A DNA stretch of 43,948 nucleotides. Source: Bacteroidota bacterium. Its GTDB lineage: Bacteria > Bacteroidota > Bacteroidia > Chitinophagales > Saprospiraceae. The position numbers and the translations under genes were made by a program. The stretch's first letter is position 1, and every line of letters starts with the position of its first letter. The stretch is taken from assembly GCA_029567325.1 (NCBI GenBank), contig JAKQLF010000237.1, positions 1 to 43,948 of the forward strand. Reading direction: 5' to 3'. Positions 25,577 to 33,736 of this stretch are shown one piece after another. The notes beneath the pieces are model-generated. The model ran no database searches. It was not told the origin of the DNA and saw only the letters and a program-made list of their open reading frames with translations.

Positions 25577-25702
25577 TTGTAAAAAATAAGATTTTGACAT
25601 ATTTTCCAAAATTTATATTAGTAAAATTTGAATATTTTGCATTAAAATACGTGGAAAACCCTTAAATTTAGGGGTGTTGGGTGAAAAATACATCGATTCT
25701 TA

Positions 25703-25733
25703 TTGTATTTTAAAAAACGTTCGTATACATTTG
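25703..25733 (+). promoter_or_regulatory. Bacteroidota-type promoter of the HU gene
   Basis: TTG (25703-25705) is separated by 20 bases from TACATTTG (25726-25733), matching the -33/-7 consensus of Bacteroidota sigma-70. Transcription would begin near 25740, giving a ~35-base leader. Confidence 0.7.
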
Positions 25734-25775
25734 CAGCGTTAAAAATTCTTAAATAACCTATAAATATTCAAAACA

Positions 25776-26048
25776 ATGAATAAAGGAGATTTGGTTAATA
25801 TAGTAGCCGAAAAAGCAGGTATCACTAAAGGTCAAGCAGGTGATGCAGTAAGTGCAGTTTTTGATGCAATTCAAAATACATTGAAAAGTGGAGATAAAGC
25901 AGCATTTGTTGGATTTGGTACTTTTTCAACTTCAAGCAGAGCTGCAAGAGAGGGTAGAAACCCACTTACTGGTAAGACTATAAACATTGCCGCTAAAACA
26001 TCAGTGAAATTTAAAGCTGGTCAATCTTTTACTGACGCTGTTAACTAA
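25776..26048 (+). CDS. HU family DNA-binding protein
   Basis: 90-residue histone-like protein that bends and compacts DNA as a dimer. The N-terminal helices (MNKGDLVNIVAEKAGITKGQA), GFGTFSTSSRAAREGRNP with the Pro that intercalates at the arm tip, and the C-terminal KFKAGQSFTDAVN are all standard. It is a single-gene unit with its own promoter and terminator. A housekeeping HU (HupB-like) is likely. Confidence 0.96.
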   Translation: MNKGDLVNIVAEKAGITKGQAGDAVSAVFDAIQNTLKSGDKAAFVGFGTFSTSSRAAREGRNPLTGKTINIAAKTSVKFKAGQSFTDAVN

Positions 26049-26088
26049 TTAGACAGTTATTGTAAAAAATACAATAAAAAGTAAAAAT

Positions 26089-26131
26089 AAGGCAGGCAAT
26101 CTTTGTAAGGAAGGTTGCCTGTCTTATTTTT
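26089..26131 (+). terminator. Intrinsic terminator of the HU gene
   Basis: AAGGCAGGCAA (26089-26099) pairs with TTGCCTGTCTT (26115-26125), one mismatch, followed by ATTTTT. It ends about 38 bases before the transketolase start. Confidence 0.8.
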
Positions 26132-26168
26132 ACGCCACATTATAAATCAAAAAACAAATTTTAAGATA

Positions 26169-27014
26169 ATGGCAGATATTGCAGAACTTAAAAAGATAGC
26201 GACTCAAGTAAGGAGAGACATCCTCAGACAGGTGCATGGTTGTGCATCGGGTCACCCGGGTGGTTCCTTGGGCTGTGCAGATTTTTTTACCGCCTTGTAC
26301 TTTGAAATTATGGAACATGATCCTAGTTTCAACATGAAGGGCGCAGGAGAAGATGTATTTTTCCTTTCTAATGGACATATTTCTCCGGTCTGGTACAGCA
26401 CATTGGCAAGAGCAGGCTATTTTCCGATAGCTGAGTTGGCAACCTTTAGGAAGTTAAATTCTAGGGTTCAAGGTCACCCAGCTACTCATGAGGGCCTTCC
26501 TGGCATCAGAGTTGCCTCAGGTTCATTGGGACAAGGTTTGTCAGTTGCCATAGGTATGGCTATAGCCAAAAAATTGGATGGAGATGATAAGTTGGTATTT
26601 GCCTTGACAGGCGATGGCGAACTTCAAGAAGGCCAGATCTGGGAAGCAGTCATGTTTGCGCCGCATAATAAAATTGATAATCTCATCGTCACTGTTGACC
26701 TCAATGGCAGACAGATTGACGGTGATACCAAAGATGTGTTATCCCTTGGTGATATCGAAGGTAAGTGGCGTACTTTCGGCTGGGAAGTACTCAATATCCA
26801 GGATGGTAATGACATGGAGGAAATTGTGAAAGTTTTGCACCAAGCAAAAACTATGTCTGGCCAAGGAAAACCTATTGTAATACTAATGCGCACTGAAATG
26901 GGTTATCCGATAGACTTCATGGTTGGAACACACAAATGGCACGGTGCTGCCCCAAATGATGCACAGTTGGAAAACGCACTTGGGCAGTTGGAAGAAACTT
27001 TGGGAGATTATTAA
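26169..27014 (+). CDS. Transketolase, N-terminal (TPP-binding) subunit
   Basis: 281 residues covering the first half of transketolase, which transfers two-carbon units in the pentose phosphate pathway. Typical segments: GHPGGSLG, YVLSNGH-like FFLSNGHISP, GSLGQGLSVAIGMA, and the TPP/metal motif GDGELQEGQ with VDLNGRQID. An in-frame GTG-like/alternative start at 26115 lies inside the HU terminator, so the ATG at 26169 (MADIAEL) is used. The C-terminal half is the next gene, 28 bases on. Split transketolases are known in Bacteria and Archaea. Confidence 0.95.
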   Translation: MADIAELKKIATQVRRDILRQVHGCASGHPGGSLGCADFFTALYFEIMEHDPSFNMKGAGEDVFFLSNGHISPVWYSTLARAGYFPIAELATFRKLNSRVQGHPATHEGLPGIRVASGSLGQGLSVAIGMAIAKKLDGDDKLVFALTGDGELQEGQIWEAVMFAPHNKIDNLIVTVDLNGRQIDGDTKDVLSLGDIEGKWRTFGWEVLNIQDGNDMEEIVKVLHQAKTMSGQGKPIVILMRTEMGYPIDFMVGTHKWHGAAPNDAQLENALGQLEETLGDY

Positions 27015-27042
27015 TTTGGAAGGCTAAACTAAAAAGATAAAA

Positions 27043-27999
27043 ATGTTACAAGATTATATATCAAGTGGAAGTAAAGCAACAAGAGATGGTTTTGGTGAAG
27101 CACTTTATGAAGTTGGCGCTCAAAACGAAAATGTAATGGCACTTTGTGCTGACTTGGTTGCTTCCTTGAAAATGCAAAAATTTATAGATCACTTTCCGAC
27201 GAGATTTGTACAAACTGGTATAGCTGAGGCCAATATGATCGGTATAGCTGCAGGTTTAGCAACTGCCGGGAAAATTCCTTACACAGGTACTTTTGCCAAC
27301 TTCTCAACGGGTAGGGTTTATGACCAAATCAGACAATCAGTGGCTTATTCTCACAAAAATGTGAAGATATGTGCTTCTCACGCTGGTCTTACTTTGGGTG
27401 AAGATGGAGCTACACACCAGATTTTGGAGGATATAGGAATGATGAGGATGGTCCCTGGAATGACAGTGATCAATCCATGTGATTTCAATCAAACGAAGGC
27501 TGCAACCAAAGCTATTGCAGAATACTACGGTCCAGTTTACCTCAGATTTGGTAGACCAAACTGGCCAAACATCATGTCAGATACCAAGTTTGAAATTGGC
27601 AAGGCTGTCATCATGAATGAAGGAACCGATGTGACCATCATTGCAACTGGCCACTTGGTTTGGAATGCTTTGGAGGCAGCTAGAAATCTGGAAGCTAAAG
27701 GAATCAGTGTTTACTTGATTAATATTCACACCATCAAACCTTTGGACGAAGAAGCCATTCTAGATGCAGTGTCTAAAACTAAGTGTGTGGTGACTTGTGA
27801 AGAGCATCAAATAAATGGTGGTTTGGGCGATGCAGTTGCGAATGTATTAGCTAGAAATTTCCCTAGTCCACAAGAATATGTGGCTGTCAAGGATTCTTTT
27901 GGCGAAAGTGGTAATCCGATGGATCTATTGATTAAATATGGTCTTGGAACAGCAGATGTAGAAGCTGCTGCTGTTAAAGTACTTGAACGCAAAGGTTGA
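27043..27999 (+). CDS. Transketolase, C-terminal subunit
   Basis: 318 residues: the pyrimidine-binding and C-terminal domains that complete the transketolase begun by the preceding gene. Features: [19 protein letters not shown] with the Glu that activates [18 protein letters not shown], and [17 protein letters not shown]. The two subunits should assemble into a heterotetramer. A terminator follows at once, so the two genes are a closed operon. Confidence 0.95.
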   Translation: MLQDYISSGSKATRDGFGEALYEVGAQNENVMALCADLVASLKMQKFIDHFPTRFVQTGIAEANMIGIAAGLATAGKIPYTGTFANFSTGRVYDQIRQSVAYSHKNVKICASHAGLTLGEDGATHQILEDIGMMRMVPGMTVINPCDFNQTKAATKAIAEYYGPVYLRFGRPNWPNIMSDTKFEIGKAVIMNEGTDVTIIATGHLVWNALEAARNLEAKGISVYLINIHTIKPLDEEAILDAVSKTKCVVTCEEHQINGGLGDAVANVLARNFPSPQEYVAVKDSFGESGNPMDLLIKYGLGTADVEAAAVKVLERKG

Positions 28000-28020
28000 T
28001 TTAGGTAAAACTATAAATAA

Positions 28021-28062
28021 AAAAAAGCGAAGACACTTTCTGGTGATCTTCGCTTTTTTTTT
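28021..28062. terminator. Bidirectional terminator between transketolase and T9SS cargo gene
   Basis: GCGAAGA (28027-28033) and TCTTCGC (28047-28053) form the stem, extended by A6 on the left and T9 on the right. It can stop transcription in both directions: for transketolase and for the leftward gene ending at 28098. Confidence 0.88.
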
Positions 28063-28097
28063 GGTTGAATGACCAAACTCGCTAAAGCTATTTAGTA

Positions 28098-29315
28098 CTA
28101 ATCTTTGATTATGGTTTTTGTTAATACATTTCCACTAGTATGGCTTACGTTTATCAGGTAAATACCTTTTTGGAAGTCCGTTAAATCCAACTGGTAAAAA
28201 GAAGCTGGTGCTTGGCCAAGGTCTACAGATTTGAGATTTTGGCCCATAACATTGAAGATTTTTATACTCTGGATCTGATCTTCATCATTTTGTAGATTCA
28301 AAGTATTATCAAAAGGATTTGGATATAAAATAGTATTACCTAAAGAGGTTTGTTGATCATTAAATCCAAAATTTTGGTTTGGATAGCCTATTTCAAAAGG
28401 TAAGACATATGTATCAATTGTGATGTCAACTTTTTTCTTATTACTCATAATATCTGCTAATAAAAAGTATTTGCCAGGCTTCATTTTCCGTGGGATTTCA
28501 AATTTGCCTTGTACATCTATAGAACCTTTTTTCTTTGGATATTTGATGTCTTGAGAAAAAACAATAATATCTGATTGATCAAATATTTCATCTTCAGAAA
28601 TGGCAAACATCAATTCACCTTTAGGTTTTTTATCCACAACTATTGCAGATAACTTTGCATCAAATCTGATGATTGTACGTGGAGGGATAGGGAAATTCCA
28701 AAAGAAATTAGGAGCGAATCTCATCCTTTCAAAAAACATAGAAATACATGGTGGAGGACTCGGACGTCTGTCAACCACATTCACTGTAATAAAGCAAGAA
28801 TTTGTTGCGCCAGCCGAAGTTGTTACAGTTACTGTCACTATATGGCTGCCAACATCTGAACATTCAAAGGAGGAAGGACTGACGCTATAAGTATAAGTTG
28901 GCTCTAGAGATCCGACTAAAACCTCTGCAGGTGTTAAGTTTGCTGTGCCATCCGCACTGAGAGCAACATTGATCGCGGACCTACAAGCAAGTGAAGGAGC
29001 TATGCAAACAGGAGGCATAATTTTGTCTTCAACCACGATAATGGCATAACAAGAATTAATGAGTTCACCACCTGAGGATTCATAAACAGTCACCATTTGT
29101 TCCATACCAATATCACTGCAGGTAAATGTTGATTTACTAAGTGTGTAAGTGTAGCTTGGATTCATCGGAGATACTAGTATAACTGCGGGAGTTAATGTCC
29201 CACTTCCAGTGGCATCTAATGCAAGATTAATGTTTGAATAACAAGCAAGTTGTGCAGATAATGAAAGCCCTGAAAATAAAAGGGCAAAATAGATGAATAC
29301 TGTCTTTTGGTTCAT
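28098..29315 (-). CDS. T9SS cargo protein with two Cys-containing modules and a type A sorting domain
   Basis: 405 residues. Signal peptide (MNQKTVFIYFALLFSGLSLSAQ); two repeat modules of ~95 residues, each opening CxSxINxAL and including TLTPA or NLTPA, TYTYxxSxSxFxCSD; a unique middle region (~200-310); and a C-terminal T9SS type A sorting domain (NTILYPNPFDNTLNL, KIFNVMGQ, KGIYLINV, KTIIKD). So it is exported to the periplasm by Sec and secreted or surface-attached by T9SS. Function of the modules is unknown; similar ones start the truncated gene at 43331. Confidence 0.88.
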   Translation of the reverse strand: MNQKTVFIYFALLFSGLSLSAQLACYSNINLALDATGSGTLTPAVILVSPMNPSYTYTLSKSTFTCSDIGMEQMVTVYESSGGELINSCYAIIVVEDKIMPPVCIAPSLACRSAINVALSADGTANLTPAEVLVGSLEPTYTYSVSPSSFECSDVGSHIVTVTVTTSAGATNSCFITVNVVDRRPSPPPCISMFFERMRFAPNFFWNFPIPPRTIIRFDAKLSAIVVDKKPKGELMFAISEDEIFDQSDIIVFSQDIKYPKKKGSIDVQGKFEIPRKMKPGKYFLLADIMSNKKKVDITIDTYVLPFEIGYPNQNFGFNDQQTSLGNTILYPNPFDNTLNLQNDEDQIQSIKIFNVMGQNLKSVDLGQAPASFYQLDLTDFQKGIYLINVSHTSGNVLTKTIIKD

Positions 29316-29364
29316 TTTATTGATTTTTTGAAATTAAGAAATGTGCGTCTATTGATGGGATATC

Positions 29365-29372
29365 CAAAGATA
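29365..29372 (-). promoter_or_regulatory. -7 promoter element of the T9SS cargo gene
   Basis: On the minus strand this reads TATCTTTG, an exact TAnnTTTG match, 49 bases before the ATG at 29315. No TTG at 19-21 bp spacing is seen. Confidence 0.45.
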
Positions 29373-29542
29373 ATTAACAGCCGAAAATTATTGATATGAT
29401 AATCACAGATTTAAGACATAAAATTTTAAATTTCTGCCATTTGGTTATCTGAAAAACATTTATCAATAATTGAAATTCAGCGCAAATCTACTTTTACTAT
29501 AGGTTAACTCAGTCCTGTCTTTGCTTCTACGAGGGATTGATT

Positions 29543-30592
29543 TTACTGTCTGCAGTACCATTGCTCAACGATGGCTTCAGCTTTCTTATCTTGAGGCGAA
29601 AAATCTTTGGCGAGATTTCCTTCATGTCCCATTTTATTTGGAAACCATTTCCAGATAAATCCACCAGCCCACCAAGATTGACGCGCAAAACATTCAAATA
29701 GGGCATCAAATGCAACAGCTTGAGCATCTTCGTTTAGGTTATGAACTTTGAGATTATCTTGCATTTCCCAAGGTTTCCACGCGCAGCCATCAACGCTGAG
29801 GTAGCCAAATTCAGTAAACAAAATTTTACGGTCCATTTTTCTGGAAAAACGAGCCATTTTAGCCATGTAAGACTTCCATTCTTTGCCAAGTTCATGTTTG
29901 GAAGGCATAGGTGATTCTGTCAATGGGTGGTATGCATTCACTCCAATATAATCTAGGTCTTGCCAAAATTTAGGCATTTGATAGTCATCCCAGTTAGCCG
30001 CATAAGTAATTTTTCCCTTATATATTTTTCTGACTTCCTTAATCAACTGTTGGAAATATGCAGGCCGTCTTTTGATAGGGGTTTTGAGTTCTGTGCCTAG
30101 ACAAAATAATTCTGCGCCACCTTCTTGAGCAACATTGGCATAAGCCAATATATAAGCAGAATAGTCCTTTTCCCAAGTTTGCCATTCAGCATCGGTCTTG
30201 TAATCAATATCGCCGGTCCAAGCACCCCTCACATAAATCTGAGGCTTCACCATGACGTGCATACCACCACGATGTGCAAGTTCAATGGAGGATTTGATGC
30301 CTTCCACATTTTCACCCCACCATTGACCATTGAGATTGTATTTGATATTGCTTTCTGTCATGCGCTGGAATGCATAGGGTACCAAAGCTACCCAATTGGC
30401 ATTGGTTTGTCGCATTCGGTGTATGGGCTCAATGTCAATCTTTCTAGGAGGAGCAACCATGGTTAGCCCACGAAATTCAAAAGACTGTGCGTTGGAATCA
30501 AAGCAAGATAAGATGCACAAAACTGTTGCCATGATTGTCTGCCACATGTTCTGCTTATTTTTGAATGAAAATTTAAGAAAAGTGTAACTCAT
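29543..30592 (-). CDS. GH113-like TIM-barrel glycoside hydrolase
   Basis: About 349 residues. A signal peptide is present; starting at ATG 30592 gives a basic n-region, while ATG 30547 would leave none. The rest fits the GH113 clan-A TIM barrel: GLTMVAPP, NANWVALVPYAF, RGGMHVMVKPQIY, acid/base Glu in ELFCLGTEL, nucleophile Glu in LFTEFGY, and GGFIWKWFP at the end of the barrel. Known GH113 enzymes are beta-mannanases; many Bacteroidota homologues are untested. Probably periplasmic. Confidence 0.85.
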   Translation of the reverse strand: MSYTFLKFSFKNKQNMWQTIMATVLCILSCFDSNAQSFEFRGLTMVAPPRKIDIEPIHRMRQTNANWVALVPYAFQRMTESNIKYNLNGQWWGENVEGIKSSIELAHRGGMHVMVKPQIYVRGAWTGDIDYKTDAEWQTWEKDYSAYILAYANVAQEGGAELFCLGTELKTPIKRRPAYFQQLIKEVRKIYKGKITYAANWDDYQMPKFWQDLDYIGVNAYHPLTESPMPSKHELGKEWKSYMAKMARFSRKMDRKILFTEFGYLSVDGCAWKPWEMQDNLKVHNLNEDAQAVAFDALFECFARQSWWAGGFIWKWFPNKMGHEGNLAKDFSPQDKKAEAIVEQWYCRQ

Positions 30593-30788
30593 CTTGATAA
30601 GAATTATATACAACTCAGTTTATAACGATAGCAAAGCCGAAAATAGACAATTTGATTGCAATTAAAAATACTTTGAGAAGGAAATTTGGAAATGGTTTGG
30701 TAGCGCGCTCGAGAAATGTGTTTGGTTTATTTGATAAATGAGCAAAAACAGTTTTTTGAGCTAATTATTGACCAATTGGAATAGTGCT

Positions 30789-30820
30789 TTGTGTGTTGGG
30801 CTGGTAATTTTGTATGTTTG
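30789..30820 (+). promoter_or_regulatory. Promoter of the DUF1456 gene
   Basis: TTG (30789-30791), 21-base spacer, then TATGTTTG (30813-30820), matching TAnnTTTG. It predicts transcription from about 30826 and a ~25-base leader. Confidence 0.5.
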
Positions 30821-30851
30821 TAAATGGCTTTTTAACGGTTAAAGATAAATA

Positions 30852-31346
30852 ATGACAAACAACGATGTCTTAAGAAAGGTAAGATTTATTTATGATTTTG
30901 ATGATACTGAAGTGATTGCCATTTTTGGAAGTGGCGGCCTTGTCACCAATAGACAAGAAATCAGCAATTGGCTCAAACCCGATGGCGATGTCGACTTAGT
31001 CAATCTTCCTGATAAAAAACTAGCTATTTTTCTCAATGGTTTTATTGAATTAAAGAGAGGCAAAAAGGATGGCCCCCCAATTCTACCTGAAAAGGAGCTG
31101 AATAACAACATCATCATGCGGAAACTCAAAATTGCCTTGGACTTGAAAACTGAAGACATGATCGAAGTGTATAAAATAGCAGGTGTCACCGTAAGCGAGC
31201 ATGAAATAACTGCCTTTTTCAGGAAACCAGATCAAAAGCAATACCGTAAATGCTTGGATCAATTTTTGCGAAACTTTTTATTGGGTTTGCAAATAAAGGA
31301 AAGGGGTATTGGTGATCCTAAAATGGATTTTGCGCAGTTTAGATAA
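30852..31346 (+). CDS. DUF1456 family protein (YehS-like)
   Basis: 164 residues. Two repeats of the DUF1456 helical module: MTNNDVLRKVRFIYDF...FLNGFIELKRG and NNIIMRKLKIALDL...FLRNFLLGLQIK. Each contains an EISNWLKPD or EITAFFRKPD segment. The family is cytoplasmic, widely distributed and without proven function. Its own promoter lies just upstream. Confidence 0.9.
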   Translation: MTNNDVLRKVRFIYDFDDTEVIAIFGSGGLVTNRQEISNWLKPDGDVDLVNLPDKKLAIFLNGFIELKRGKKDGPPILPEKELNNNIIMRKLKIALDLKTEDMIEVYKIAGVTVSEHEITAFFRKPDQKQYRKCLDQFLRNFLLGLQIKERGIGDPKMDFAQFR

Positions 31347-31589
31347 CGACTTCTTGGCCATCTGAGCTCATAAAATGGGAAATCATGATCTGGAAATCAG
31401 AGTCATAGAATATTGCAATTTTTTGTCGTGTGCTTTGAGCCATGAATTAATATTTTTTGAGGATGTTGAACGCAAATTCAGAATCCATTTCTATTTTTTT
31501 AGGCCTAATCAAATCATCCCTCGTTTAAAAGCCCATTTTTTTAAATATGTTTAGTATAAAGGACAAAATTCAGTTGGTGCTTTATACTT

Positions 31590-31875
31590 CATGCAAATTG
31601 AAAGTAATAGGCTTGCAGATTGAAAATAAAAACCTTGTAAATTGAAAATAAGAGTCTTGTAAATTGAAAGTTGAGAGCTTGTAGATTGAAAATAAAAAGC
31701 TTGCAAATTGAAAGTTTGGGACTTGTAGATTGAAAATTAAAGACTTGTAAATTGAAAATAAAAAACTTGCAGATTGAAAGTTGAGAGCTTGTAAATTGAA
31801 AATAAAAAGCTTGTAAATTGAAAATAAAAGACTTGTAAATTGAAAGTTGAAAGCTTGCAAATTGAAAATGGATAT
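31590..31875. repeat. 22-bp minisatellite, 13 units without indel
   Basis: Thirteen consecutive 22-bp units, consensus CTTGTAAATTGAAAATAAAA plus 2 bases. Variation is limited to a few positions (T/C after CTTG, A/G before ATTG, AAATAAAA or AAGTTGAG after ATTGA). The units run exactly in register from 31590 to 31875. With a 22-bp unit, minus-strand frames stay open with a 22-residue period; I treat those ORFs as artefacts. The last unit merges with the promoter of the next gene. The 31347-31589 stretch to the left holds only a possible 34-codon ORF. Confidence 0.9.
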
Positions 31876-31885
31876 CGTATATTTG
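31855..31885 (+). promoter_or_regulatory. Promoter of the DUF4143 ATPase gene, -33 inside last repeat unit
   Basis: TTG (31855-31857) belongs to the CTTGCAAATTG of the thirteenth repeat unit. After 20 bases comes TATATTTG (31878-31885), a perfect -7 match. Spacing is the same as in the HU promoter. The ATG follows at 31914. Confidence 0.65.
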
Positions 31886-31913
31886 TCTGAAATATAGCAA
31901 TTTACGTTAAGAA

Positions 31914-33077
31914 ATGATAAAAAGAAATATTTTAAGTTCGATTAAGGAAACACTTACAAAGTATCCGATCATTGCATTGACTGGCCCAAGGCAATCTGGT
32001 AAGACTACATTTTTAAAAAATGAGTTATCAGATTTCAAATATGTCAATTTAGAAGACCCTGAATTAAGGGCTTTTGTGAATAGAGATCCTAAGGGTTTTT
32101 TGGAGTCTTATCCAGGTAAGGTAATATTTGATGAAGCGCAACATGCATCCTCATTATTTTCTTATTTGCAAGTCATAGTTGATGATAAGCGTGAAATGGG
32201 GCAATATATATTATCGGGTTCTCAAAATTTCCAATTGATGGAAAAAATTACCCAGAGTTTGGCAGGTCGGGTGGCACTTTTTAGATTGTTTCCCTTTGAT
32301 TTTTCCGAGATGCTTAGTGGAGAGATTTTTACAGATGATACTATAAAGTTAATGTCTAAAGGTTTTTACCCAGCCATTTATGATAGATCAATTGACCCAG
32401 ATCGTTATTATTCTGATTACATTACCACTTATGTCAAACGTGATGTTGCTCAACTTGTCAACCTAAAAGATGACAGAACATTTACCAATTTTATTAAGCT
32501 GTGTGCAGCCATAGCCGGGCATTTAGTTAATTTTAGTCTACTGGCAAGAGATGCGGGTGTAAGTCATTCGACAGCTAGAAATTGGATAAACATTTTGGAA
32601 ACTTCCTACATCGTCACACTTTTGCCACCATATTATAAAAACTATAATCAACGATTGATAAAAAGCCCTAAACTTTACTTTTATGATAGTGGTCTTTTGG
32701 CCCACTTGTTGGGATATCGAAATGGTAAAATCTCAAAAGCTGATGCATCATGGGGCCATCTTTTTGAGAATATGATGGTTGCTGAGTTGATCAAACAGAA
32801 TGCGCATTTATGTCAATATCGTGATTATTATTTTTGGCGTGATTCACAAGGTCACGAAATTGATTTGTTATATACAGAAAACGAGGTATTACATCTTTTT
32901 GAGATCAAATCTAGTAGTACAATCCAGCAGAATATGTTTAAAGAATTTGATTATTTTGAGAAAATAGCAACAATTGAAGTGAGAGAAAATACCTTAGTAT
33001 ACGGAGGGGCAAATAATCAGAAGAGGACAGATTATTTAGTGAAAAGTTGGATGAGTTCGGGATATGATATGGAATAA
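31914..33077 (+). CDS. AAA ATPase with DUF4143
   Basis: 387 residues. N-terminal AAA_14 domain: Walker A GPRQSGKT (24-31), KYVNLEDPE, Walker B VIFDEAQ, sensor YILSGSQNF. C-terminal DUF4143: RDVAQLVNLKD, SLLARDAGVSHSTARNWI (winged-helix like), PKLYFYDSGLLAHLLG, and a PD-(D/E)XK-like end GHEIDLLYTE...FEIKSS. The family is common and often mobile or multicopy; a toxin, nuclease or regulatory role has been proposed but not proven. Single gene, preceded by the 22-bp array. Confidence 0.9.
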   Translation: MIKRNILSSIKETLTKYPIIALTGPRQSGKTTFLKNELSDFKYVNLEDPELRAFVNRDPKGFLESYPGKVIFDEAQHASSLFSYLQVIVDDKREMGQYILSGSQNFQLMEKITQSLAGRVALFRLFPFDFSEMLSGEIFTDDTIKLMSKGFYPAIYDRSIDPDRYYSDYITTYVKRDVAQLVNLKDDRTFTNFIKLCAAIAGHLVNFSLLARDAGVSHSTARNWINILETSYIVTLLPPYYKNYNQRLIKSPKLYFYDSGLLAHLLGYRNGKISKADASWGHLFENMMVAELIKQNAHLCQYRDYYFWRDSQGHEIDLLYTENEVLHLFEIKSSSTIQQNMFKEFDYFEKIATIEVRENTLVYGGANNQKRTDYLVKSWMSSGYDME

Positions 33078-33106
33078 TTGAATAAATTTTTGAACCTAGC
33101 CAATAC

Positions 33107-33736
33107 TCAAGCCAATATAAACTCAATAGGAGAAGGACAATTGGCTTGGTAAAAACTCAGGTCTTTTTCGCTGCAGACGCCTGGATAATCGCCCCACCAC
33201 TGGCCAATGTCCAAGATTTTTTGCAAATGTAAATGTGGCTCCCACCCACCATTTTCAGATATTTCTCCTAAGAGACCAATCATTTGGCCTTTCTTTACAA
33301 AATCACCAACTTTCACCAATGAGTTTGTTTTTTCTGCCAGGTGTCCAAACAACAAAAAGTATCCATGGTATTGGATGATCAAACACCAACCATAATCCTG
33401 TGGGGCACTATTGTATTTGATGCTGTGCACTATACCTTCTTCAGGACTGAAAATAGGCGTTCCAGGCTCAGCCCAGACATCAATTCCCAAATGGATGTTT
33501 CGCAGCTCGTTCGTACCAAAATGTTCAGAAGTGGCATAGAAGTCTCTTTTTTCATGGAAACCACCAAATAGAAATACATGTTTATCATGTTTTTGCTTAT
33601 GACTATTTACGGCGTTTTTTAATGCTTCATTGAGATGATCGGGGTGATCAAATTTTTTCTTGATAGTTGCTTCGATTTCAAATGGCACATATGTTTCAAG
33701 TGGCCATTTGCCCATTACAGGAAATCTTTCTGTCAT
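33107..33736 (-). CDS. M23 family (LytM-type) peptidase
   Basis: 209 residues. The zinc site of the M23 fold is complete: HLGIDVWA (His, Asp), the FLLFGHL segment and HLHLQ. Surrounding GTPIFSPEEGIVHS and GDFVKKGQMIGLLG are standard. There is no signal peptide from this start, unusual for a peptidoglycan hydrolase; it may be cytoplasmic, act in a complex, or be secreted in another way. The ATG overlaps the stop of the T9SS plug gene by 4 bases (ATGA). Confidence 0.85.
   Translation of the reverse strand: MTERFPVMGKWPLETYVPFEIEATIKKKFDHPDHLNEALKNAVNSHKQKHDKHVFLFGGFHEKRDFYATSEHFGTNELRNIHLGIDVWAEPGTPIFSPEEGIVHSIKYNSAPQDYGWCLIIQYHGYFLLFGHLAEKTNSLVKVGDFVKKGQMIGLLGEISENGGWEPHLHLQKILDIGQWWGDYPGVCSEKDLSFYQANCPSPIEFILA

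Noticed and set aside
31582-31900. Two overlapping minus-strand ORFs (92 and 103 codons) with NFQFTS/FIFNLQ repeats
   Set aside because: They are frames of the 22-bp array, each showing a 22-residue period; no start context or homology pattern of a gene.
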